Of a DNA stretch of 37,358 nucleotides, positions 9,507 through 17,414 are shown piece after piece. The position numbers were made by a program, and so were the translations under genes. The stretch lies in NCBI GenBank assembly GCA_013139135.1, contig WTBJ01000036.1:1-37358 (forward strand), in the 5' to 3' direction. Source of the stretch: Mycoplasmataceae bacterium (lineage in GTDB: Bacteria; Bacillota_I; Bacilli_A; Mycoplasmatales; Hepatoplasmataceae). The notes under the pieces are model-generated. The model was not told the DNA's origin. It was given only the letters and a program-made list of their open reading frames with translations, and did no database searches. The first letter of the stretch is position 1. Every line of letters begins with the position of its first letter.

Positions 9507-11531
9507 TTATTTTTCTAAAATAAAATGTTTTGGCTCTAGTTCCCGATATTTCACAATTTCATATTTGGGATAAATATATTTTTTATCAGGAAAAAATGTG
9601 TTGGAAAGATTCAGAGTTTTAATTTCATTTAAGATTTCAAATTGTTCAATTGTTATTTTATGTTTCGGGTTTTTATATATTATATTTTGCGGCCCCATTT
9701 CAATTACATAATTATTTTTAAAAACAAAACCATAAAGATGTTTGTCAGTGAAATCAATAAAATGTGATGAAACAAGAACATAGTGCATTTCAATTTTTTT
9801 ATTGATATTTGTTATCGAAGAACTTAAACTATTATAATCATGGAATTTAATTTTATTGGCTTCAAAATCAATGAATAATTTTTTGTTTTGCAAAGAACTT
9901 AGGTAAACCTCCAATAAAACTAGGTCTTTGGCGCTTAAATTTTTTACTTTTTTAGCTAGTAATTCATCACCAAAGATTAAAAGCAAGTCATTATTTATCG
10001 TTTTCACAAATTTTTGTTTTTGAGAGTGGGTCATTCTATGGGTGTTTTCGATTTTAATATTTAACTTATTTTTTTCAATAAAATTAATAATTCCCTCATC
10101 AGATTTATTTGTGACCTCTGTTAAATATTTAACTTTTAATTCCTCTTTTCTATTTTCTAATTTCAACTCGAAAGAAGAAATAATATTTAGAATATGTTTT
10201 TCATTCATTTTATGATTGATTATCGATTGTTTTTTCTTAAAAATTTTTAATTCATCCTTGAGTTTTAACAATTTCATTTGATACAAAAAATTAATTCGTG
10301 ATTTTTCGTTTCTTAAAGATCAACTATTTAGAGATAACGTAACCTTGTTATATCATTTTAAAAATTCATTTATCGAATTTTTAAAAATCTTAATATTATA
10401 TAAACTATATACTTTCTGTAAATCAGTTATTCTTTGATCATAAATATTTAAAACTGTTTTCACTTCTTTAAATATTGTTAATTCATATTTTAATTTTATT
10501 AAATCCGATTCATAAATATTAATGATATCGCGAATAATTTCTTTTCTTTGTTTTTGTTTTGTTATTTTAATATTTTCATTTATATTTTTTGTTGTTTCAT
10601 CAATGTAGTTAATTATTTTTTCTAGTTCATTTCTAATGTATGATTTTAATTGCGTAAATGAATGAGAAAAAACTAATTTTGAATTTTCAAAAATTTTTAC
10701 ACATGTATTTAATTTGGCTTTTATTATTACTTTTTTAAAGAGAAGCGGATTTTCTTTAATCAATTTTTCTAAAGCAATCAAAGTTTCTAAAACATTGTCC
10801 TTTGAAACATTTTTTTCATATTCATAAAAAATTTCCTTAGAAACGTGAAGATTACTGTGTTCGATAGTGTTAACAACAGTATGAATTAATGTCTTAATTT
10901 CAAATGTCATTAAGGTCAAAGTTTTTTGAGCTATTTTTCGAGAATTTTTTTTGAATTCTTTTTTCTCAACACGATAAAGCATTGTAATTGTTTGCATTAA
11001 AACATCACTCATTCGAGTATAAGAAAGTCTTTCCAATTCAAGTTCTTTAGTAATATTCCTAATTTTTTCTTTATAAATATTTTTTTCCAATGAAATCTTT
11101 TTGTGCTTAATGTCTTTTATTTGCGTTGCGATTAGAATTTTTTCTTCAAATAACTTACGGACGGTTTCAAAGTGTTTATTATTTTCAAAATCTTCGACAT
11201 CTTTAATCGCTTGTTTATCAACCAACTTATTAAGTTCTTTTTTCAATTCAAAGCCATTTATTTTTAAAAAGATATTTTTATTATCATATAAAATAAAATT
11301 ATTGTCATGAATAACATCCTTGATATAGTGTTTTAAGAGCTGTGAAGATTGAATTGGAGAAATGTTAATTATTTTATATCCACTTGTTTTTGCGGAACGA
11401 TAAAAAAAATTCTTATCATCAGGAGATAAAAAATTGAATGCTCAAATTTTTTTATATTCGTCATTGTCGATTAATTTTAGAATCGTATAATAATTTTTAA
11501 AATTAAGGATATTTTCGTTATTTTTATTCAT
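9507..11531 (-). CDS. Degenerate Opp-type ABC ATPase-like protein with large coiled-coil insertion
   Basis: A 674-residue protein I do not recognise as a named family. Residues 1-95 look like the start of an ABC ATPase without a P-loop (SPDDK at 36-40 where GxSGxGKS is expected). Residues about 95-480 are highly charged, Lys/Glu/Ile-rich helix, likely coiled coil. The last 150 residues resemble the end of an OppD/OppF ATPase: LSAKD (532-536) lies 26 residues from the start of the signature to the end of KLFIDFE (551-557), the canonical LSGGQ-to-Walker-B spacing. SSH (588-590) is an H-loop-like site and VIEMGPQNIIYKNPKH (609-624) matches the Opp VEIGPVEEIFxNPxHPYT pattern. Catalytic residues are mostly lost. 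The ATG overlaps the upstream ABC-like gene by 8 bases. Mycoplasma OppF proteins also carry large insertions, which supports the reading. Confidence 0.6.
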
Positions 11532-12471
11532 TTAAAACCTCAAAAAAATTTCAATATTTTTTTAAGTCGTTTGGCACATTGTTTAAATCAGAATTATAAA
11601 ATGGAATTCATGTTTTTACATAATGATTATTGGATAAAAAGAAAGTCGGCGGCGAAATGTTATTATTGAAATCCATTTTAATTAATTTATCAATGCTTCT
11701 TTTCGAAATTATATTTAAATTTTCAATTGTTTTATAATGCAACGGATGTTCCAATACTTCTCTAGTCGTTCCAAGCTCAACAATTTGTTCACCTTTTAAA
11801 ACGGCGATTACATCAACAATATTGGTGCAATAATCAAGATTCTTATTGAAAAAAATAAACGATATTTTAAAAACCTTTTTAGCATTGTTAATTAAAATTA
11901 TTAATTGCTTAATTTCCTTAGGGGTTCAAATATTTAAATTTTCATCAAAAATTATAATGTCATTGCCGGCTATTATTTTTTGAATTAGGGAAAAATAATA
12001 GTGTTCAAATAGAGTTAAATATTTTATTGGCATCACATAATAACTAATAAAGGACTCAATTTGAGATAGAGTTAAAAGCGAAAATATTTCTAATTTTGCA
12101 TTTAAACCCTTTTTGTTTGCTGATAAATATAAAAAAGAACCAATTGATAAATATCGATACTTTAAAGGAATATTTACGGTTACTGTCGCAATCTTTAACT
12201 GTTTATTAATTTTAGTTACAGATTCCTCTTCATTTAAAATTACTTTTCCTGACTCAAGTTTGAAGTTCTTTTCTTTCTGGAAAAAAGATTTTAAATAGTT
12301 TATTGATGTTTTTTCATCACCAATAAAGGCGATGGATTCTCCACGTCTCAAGTCAAATGATAAGTCACTTAAAATTTTTAAATTATCGAGTCAAAAACTA
12401 GTTGAAATAAATTTAATCAACGTTTCATTATATAAAAATTTATCCTCAATTTGCTTTTTATTATTTATCAT
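11524..12471 (-). CDS. Degenerate OppD/OppF-like ABC ATPase
   Basis: A 315-residue protein with an ABC nucleotide-binding domain outline but lost catalytic motifs. LSDLSFDLRRGESIAFIG (34-51) is the usual strand before Walker A, but the P-loop reads GDEKTS (51-56), without GK[S/T]. LTLFE (152-156) replaces LSGGQ, at the canonical 26-residue span to the Walker B IIIFDE (172-177). KGEQIVELGTTREVLEHPLH near residues 230-250 matches the Opp-family C-terminal pattern. ATP hydrolysis is therefore doubtful. It starts one base after the 56-residue membrane gene and overlaps the next ATPase-like gene by 8 bases, so the two are surely made together. Substrate unknown. Confidence 0.65.
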
Positions 12472-12472
12472 T

Positions 12473-12643
12473 TTAAAGAAGAACCAATAATAAAATTAAT
12501 AAGGATAAACCAATCGAAAAAATGACATAAAAAACATAATATTTTTGCTTTTTGAATTTTAAAAAAACAAAAATATTATGTTTTTTTTCTTTTCTAATCA
12601 ATGAATTAGTTGTTTTTTGATCCTTAATTATTTCACTAGTCAT
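12473..12643 (-). CDS. 56-residue single-pass membrane protein, unknown
   Basis: Short frame MTSEIIKDQKTTNSLIRKEK followed by KHNIFVFLKFKKQKYY and one hydrophobic helix (about residues 36-56, FYVIFSIGLSLLILLLVLL). A positively charged segment before the helix predicts an N-in, C-out anchor. No family recognised. It ends one base before the degenerate ABC gene, so it belongs to that transcript. No Shine-Dalgarno; TATAAT lies 9 bases upstream of the ATG. The DNA of residues 20-38 holds a perfect 19-bp inverted repeat, which could mean that the coding reading is secondary to a hairpin; the clean start, stop and spacing argue for a real gene. Confidence 0.6.
   Translation of the reverse strand: MTSEIIKDQKTTNSLIRKEKKHNIFVFLKFKKQKYYVFYVIFSIGLSLLILLLVLL
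12529..12586. repeat. 19-bp perfect inverted repeat inside the small membrane gene
   Basis: Arms 12529-12547 and 12568-12586 are exact reverse complements (AAAAAACATAATATTTTTG and its complement) around a 20-base loop that itself can pair TTTTT with AAAAA. T-runs follow on both strands, so it has the outline of a bidirectional A/T-rich terminator, yet it lies within a reading frame between co-directional genes. Confidence 0.8.
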
Positions 12644-12652
12644 TATATTTTA

Positions 12653-12658
12653 ATTATA
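12653..12658 (-). promoter_or_regulatory. Candidate -10 box before the 56-residue gene
   Basis: TATAAT on the minus strand, 9 bases from the ATG at 12643, in the 15-base gap after the S-component-like gene. The ATG has no Shine-Dalgarno, so a nearly leaderless mRNA starting about 3 bases before it is plausible. No -35 box recognised. Confidence 0.4.
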
Positions 12659-13663
12659 CTATGGAGTAATTGTTGTCGTTGTTTTAAGTGCAATTAAAGA
12701 GTAGCGAATCATAAACCAAGTAAAGAGCGTTGAGAGGGGAACAAGATAGGAAGAGTCTAATAATCTTGTAACTAGTTGCATATAATAAGGAAGTCCGTAA
12801 TAAAAGTATTGAGTAAACGGGCGAATAATAATCCCTCCTCAAAGTCTCGTGACTGCTTCAATGAAAAAAATCATTACAAATAAATTTAAATTTTTTTTAT
12901 CTTTTTCATCATCACTTTTTAATGTTTTATTAAAAAGAAATAAGAAAAACATTTCACTAAAAACTAACATAATTGTTCCAGAACTAACTCCAAAAATAAA
13001 CAAGGTTTTATTTTCTTCAAAGCTCCCTTCAGTTCCGCCCAATTGATCTCAAAAATACTTAATTGTCGGTGCTGAAACAATTAACATAAAAGCAAAAAAG
13101 ACGAGGACAAGTTGAAATACAATAAAAGAATATCAAGGGCTGGATTTCCCGTCTTTTTTGAAAAAGAATCGTCCCATTATTCCAGCCATCAAACCAGTCA
13201 AAGGCAAAGTAAAAAAGGGCAATAACTGGAAAGTTCAATGATGAATTAAAAAAACATTTGTCGGATCACAAATTGCTCCAAACATTATTCCCTCAAGAGG
13301 TCCAAAAATAAAACCAACGGTAATAATTGTTATTTCACTCATTGAAATTGGAATGAACGTTGCCATCCCAACCGTTCATGGTTGAATTAAAACAGTAAGA
13401 AGTTCTTGAACAATAAAAATAGCATAAAAAAGGGAAATCAAAGAAATTTTATTAATTGTAAAAAATTTTCTTTGCTCTTTTTTATACCGGTAGAGATAAT
13501 AAAATATCGCTCCAAGAGCAACTAATATTGAAATTAATAGTAACAATCCATAAATTATATAATCCAAATTTGAACGCTGATTTTGGCTAGCGAATGACAC
13601 TAACAAATTTGAATTGTTTAATGATTGATTATTGATTAATGTTGTTGTTGTTTGAAACCTCAC
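12659..13663 (-). CDS. ECF transporter S-component-like membrane protein
   Basis: A polytopic membrane protein, 334 residues from the GTG at 13663, longer than a typical S component (170-200). An N-terminal Thr/Asn/Ser-rich stretch (1-30) and a first helix (about 35-60) precede a core with MATFIPISMSEITII and GFIFGPLEGIMFGAICD, the pattern of substrate-binding S components of energy-coupling factor vitamin transporters. At least six hydrophobic helices are present. The start is uncertain: GTG at 13663 overlaps whiA by 35 bases and lacks a ribosome site, and later GTG/TTG codons are possible. The substrate is not known. It sits ahead of two degenerate Opp-like ATPases rather than ecfA/ecfT. 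Confidence 0.65.
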
Positions 13664-14528
13664 AAATTTTTCGTAATCAATTATTTATTGTTGATCGAGA
13701 AAAATTTTCATCATTAATTTCATTATAAAGCAATTGCAAATCTGAAAGTGATAAATTCTCACGATTCAATCTCAATTTGGCAAGTTTTAATTGATTCACT
13801 GTTAATAATTTTTGAATTTCTTGATTTTGCAAAACTGATTTACAATGTTTTTTTTGAATTGTACATGTTTTGTCAGTTTTTTTCTTATTATAGGGTTCAA
13901 TCGAATTCATTTTTTTAATCGTTGCTAAAAACTGCTTTTCAATACGGTGATCCTCGAAAATGATTGCTGATGAAGTTGCATTAATGATTTTTAAAACATC
14001 TGCAATGTCTTGTGCTTTTTTAATATAAACATAATATCAACAATTTTTTCGTAACGACATCGTTTTAATATTCATTGTTTCAAAAGCCTCCTTTAAATCT
14101 AATGAATGTTGGAAGTGTTTGATTCTAATTTCAAAATGATAATATTTTGAATCAAATGAATTTACTCAGCCCGTTCCTAAAAATGATCCGGCTAAATATG
14201 CTTTTGTTTCTTTTGCGGTTGAGATTGTAAAATCACCCATTATTGATGCTAGATTAGATAGTATTTTTGGATGTTCAATAATAAATTTTAGTAATGTCTT
14301 TGTTTTTTCAACTCTAATTGGTTTTTGGAACACCTCTAAATATAATTTCCTGAAATCGGCTTCATGCTCGATTAAGGTTGTCTTAAAGATGTATTTCCCA
14401 TCAGTAAAACGCCCCGTTGTTCTGATAAAGGAATATAGAAAAATATTTTTTTCCTCTAATGTTGCTCAGGGGTAATTTATTATTTCAGTTTTAACTTGTT
14501 CTGAGAATGATCTTTTATCTTTATTCAT
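13629..14528 (-). CDS. whiA: DNA-binding protein WhiA
   Basis: WhiA, 299 residues: an N-terminal domain related to LAGLIDADG homing endonucleases and a C-terminal helix-turn-helix. FSEQVKTEI at the start, AYLAGSFLGTGWVNS (degenerate LAGLIDADG, UGA Trp) in the middle, and LTVNQLKLAKLRLNRENLSL with SRSTINNWLRKICE (UGA Trp) at the end fit the family (usual end: VNHRLRKL). In Actinobacteria it controls sporulation-septation genes and in Bacillus it affects division and lipid composition; a wall-less role is not defined by sequence. It follows trxB by 18 bases, as in the Firmicute trxB...whiA cluster. Confidence 0.9.
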
Positions 14529-14546
14529 TTTATTTTTGTCTTTTAA

Positions 14547-15482
14547 TTAGCTATTTAAATCAATATATTTTTTTGCTGCTAAAGCAGCGTGAGTTCCATC
14601 ACTGGTGGCTCCCGTAACTTGTTTAAAGGGTTTATTTAAAATATCTCCAGCGGCAAAAACTCCATCAACTTTTGTTTCTGCGGTTTTTAAATCAACATCA
14701 ATAAAGCCTTTTTTATCGGTAATTTTTGTATTTTCCAAAAATTTTGAAGCGGGAGTAAAACCAACATAGGTAAAGACTCCAGTTAATGGAATTTCCTTAA
14801 TTCCCTCTTTTGTTTTTATGACAATTCCGGTAACTTTTTCATCATCGCCTTTAATTTCTAAAACTTTACTATCAACCATTAAATTGATATTTTTAGTATC
14901 ACGAATTTTTTTCATAGTAACACCTTCTGAAATAAATGAAGGGTATTCATTTATTACATAAACTGTTTTTGCAAATCCAGCGCCAAATAATGACTCTTCG
15001 GTTGCAGCATTACCACCACCAATAAGTGCAATGTCTTGACCTTTATGTAAGGCACCATCACAAACAACGCAATTTGAAACCCCTTTGCTATAATATTTTC
15101 AATATCCAGGAACATCCAATGGAATTGGAGTTGTCCCTGAAGCAATAATAATCGTTTTTGTTTCTAATTTTTCGCCATTTTCTAACTCAACAATTTTGTT
15201 TGCAAAAGATTTTAAATTATCAATTTTAACTACTTTTTCAGCAATGTACTCAGCGCCCATATTTTGTGATTGTAGAAAAAATTTAACCGCAACATCCCCA
15301 CCAGTAAGACCACTATCAATCCCTGGATAATTTTCCAAATTATGAGTATTTATTAATTTTCCACCAGGGGCAGAAAATTCAATCAAACCTGTTTTAAGTT
15401 CTGCTCGCGCCGCATAAATTGCCGCTGAAAGTCCAGCAGGACCTCCACCAATAATTAATACATCATATTGATTTTTATTCAT
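14547..15482 (-). CDS. trxB: Thioredoxin reductase
   Basis: NADPH-dependent flavoprotein that keeps thioredoxin reduced, 311 residues, normal length. The FAD-binding GGGPAGLSAAIYAAR lies near residues 11-25, the redox pair is Cys138-Val-Val-Cys141 followed by DG, and GGGNAATEES is the NADPH-binding glycine motif. The C-terminal GVFAAGDILNKPFKQVTGA is the second FAD contact. AAAGGAG precedes the ATG. It lies between lgt and whiA, as in the Firmicute cluster. Confidence 0.97.
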
Positions 15483-15511
15483 AAAATTTACTCCTTTTTC
15501 TCAATATAATA

Positions 15512-15517
15512 ATTATA
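15512..15517 (-). promoter_or_regulatory. Candidate -10 box for trxB
   Basis: TATAAT on the minus strand at the end of lgt would give a leader of roughly 23 bases containing the trxB AAAGGAG. The surrounding A/T-only sequence is imperfectly palindromic, so the match could be chance. Confidence 0.3.
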
Positions 15518-16487
15518 TTAAACTTTGAGGATTTTTTTGTTTTTTATACCATTGAAAATAAATAAAAGTAAAAATTCCTAGAAGTATTAATAAAATTGCG
15601 AAAAAGAATGAAGTCGGAAAATCGCCAATTTTCATAATATATGCATCATCACGAAGTAATTCCATTGTTGTACGAATAATTCCATAAAAGATGAAAAATA
15701 AAGCGCCGTGTGTTCCCTTTTTAAACCAATCAATATTTTTACAAATAAAAGTAATAATAATTCAAGCCCAAAACGTTGCCAAGGATTCATACAAGAATAG
15801 TGGTTGACGGTATGCTAACGTTGCCGTATCATTATCATAAATTAGCATTCCGGATTTAATATAATCTGGTAGAAATTCCAAGATATTTGGTTGATAATAA
15901 ATGGTAATAAAATCAACTGATTCATTAATATTTAGTGAATCAGAAAAATTTGGAAAATATTCTTGAATTAAGCTTACTGGAATATAATATTGTTCACCAA
16001 TTGGTTGGCCATAAACATTATAATCATAAAAATTTCCCCATCTAGCGAGGGATTGTCCGATAAGAATATTTGGAGCAAAGATTGAAAAGACTACTGTTCA
16101 CTCAATCGTTTTTATATAAATCTTGCTATAAATAAAAATAGATCCAATACCAAAAAAGATTGAACCCAAAATTGACCTTCCAGTTTTTAATGAAAAGAAA
16201 CTAAAAAATCCATGAATATCTTGCGGATTAAAAGCAAGATATCATCATCTTGCTCCTAATGATCCAAATATTGCTGCAAGTGTTATTAGTGCTGCAAAAT
16301 GGAAGGTTGAAAACCCATGGTTTTTTCATTCTAGGTAACAAAATAGTGTTACTAATAAAAATCCAAATAAAACAAAAACTCCATAGGTTGAAACTGAAAT
16401 TGGTCCAATCATAAAAAGAACTGATAAATCGCCCTCGTTATGAATTGTTAAATTCTCAAAAATTGTTACTATATCTATCAAATTCAT
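15513..16487 (-). CDS. lgt: Prolipoprotein diacylglyceryl transferase
   Basis: Lgt, 324 residues, transfers diacylglycerol from phosphatidylglycerol to the lipobox Cys of prolipoproteins in the membrane. Seven or so hydrophobic helices; the Lgt signature appears as GQSLARWGNFYDYNVYGQP (usual GRxGNFxNxExxG), and LGARWWYLAFN corresponds to the arginine/tyrosine region of helix 2-3. Several UGA Trp codons. The loop after the signature is enlarged. The ATG overlaps the hprK stop by one base (TAATG), matching the Bacillus hprK-lgt pair. No lipobox gene is visible in this window. Confidence 0.95.
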
Positions 16488-17362
16488 TATTTTTTAAACA
16501 GTCGACTTTGCAAATCATCAATTGCAATGTAATTATCATATTTTCTTTGTTTATGACTAATGACAGCAGCCTCAACAATTGAAGATAAATTACGACCCTT
16601 ATCAACTGGAATTTGGATTTTGGGAATATTAATTCCAACTATCTTATAATTTAATCTTTTTTCACCAAGACGTTCAATGACTGACTTTACACTTGCCAAA
16701 TCAACTAATTCAATTGTTAAATCTAAAAAAGATTCATGCATCATCGCTTCGATTCCAAACATATCTCGAGCATTAATTACTCCAAGACCCCGTACTTCAA
16801 TAAAAGATCTAATTGCTCTTGGCGCTTTCATAATAACCTTACCAGAAACAGCTTGAGCATCAATTGCATCATCACCTATAAAAAAATGATTTTTGTTGAT
16901 TAATTCAAGTGCTAATTCTGATTTACCAATTCCTGATTTACCAATAATTAAAACTCCCTCACCATAAACAGACATCATTGTCCCATGTATTCTTTTTGAA
17001 ACAGAATACTTTCTAATTAAATATTTCTCAATTGTATTAATTGTTTCTCTTGGAGAAAGTTCTGTTGAAAAAAGGCTAATATTATTTTCTTTAGCGTGTT
17101 TCAAGATTTCATTAAAATTTTTATTATGTTGAACGATCAAGATTTCAATCTTATTTTCAATTAAAGATGAAAACAATATTTCTAGCTCACCTTTGGTAAT
17201 TTTGTTGTTTTCACGAAGGATAATAATTGTTCCTGGAACAATGGGAAATGATGAAACTAAAATATCTTGGTATTCAACACAAAATATTTCTGTTTCTTTG
17301 ATTAAGAGTAGTTCGGGTTTAATATTTACCTTAGTAGCGAGTAATTTTAAATTAAATTTCAT
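16487..17362 (-). CDS. hprK: HPr kinase/phosphorylase
   Basis: Bifunctional enzyme that phosphorylates or dephosphorylates Ser46 of HPr in sugar-uptake control, 291 residues. The Walker A is GKSGIGKSELALEL; HGTMMSVYGEG lies just before it; IGDDAID follows; and the family signature appears as MKAPRAIRSFIEVRGLGVIN. The frame could also begin at GTG 17368, but AGGAG lies five bases before the ATG at 17362, which is preferred. The stop overlaps lgt by one base. Confidence 0.96.
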   Translation of the reverse strand: MKFNLKLLATKVNIKPELLLIKETEIFCVEYQDILVSSFPIVPGTIIILRENNKITKGELEILFSSLIENKIEILIVQHNKNFNEILKHAKENNISLFSTELSPRETINTIEKYLIRKYSVSKRIHGTMMSVYGEGVLIIGKSGIGKSELALELINKNHFFIGDDAIDAQAVSGKVIMKAPRAIRSFIEVRGLGVINARDMFGIEAMMHESFLDLTIELVDLASVKSVIERLGEKRLNYKIVGINIPKIQIPVDKGRNLSSIVEAAVISHKQRKYDNYIAIDDLQSRLFKK

Positions 17363-17372
17363 TTTCACTCCT

Positions 17373-17378
17373 ATTATA
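17373..17378 (-). promoter_or_regulatory. Candidate -10 box before hprK
   Basis: TATAAT on the minus strand directly beside the AGGAG of hprK. If used, the transcript would start about four bases before the ATG and lose the ribosome site; the terminator just upstream argues that a promoter is needed near here, but this box may be fortuitous. Confidence 0.35.
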
Positions 17379-17390
17379 CTAAGAAAAAGA

Positions 17391-17414
17391 AAAAGAACAT
17401 TATTATGTTCTTTT
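17391..17414 (-). terminator. Intrinsic terminator after the permease gene
   Basis: On the minus strand AAAAGAACAT-AATA-ATGTTCTTTT is a perfect 10-bp stem with a 4-base loop, followed by TCTTTTTCTT. The permease stop codon lies in the loop. It separates the secA-permease unit from hprK. Confidence 0.75.

Noticed and set aside
9507-11246. Two separate genes in place of the 674-residue protein
   Set aside because: The apparent break is two in-frame UGA codons (near 10320-10350), read as Trp here. Both halves are in one frame with no new ribosome site between them.
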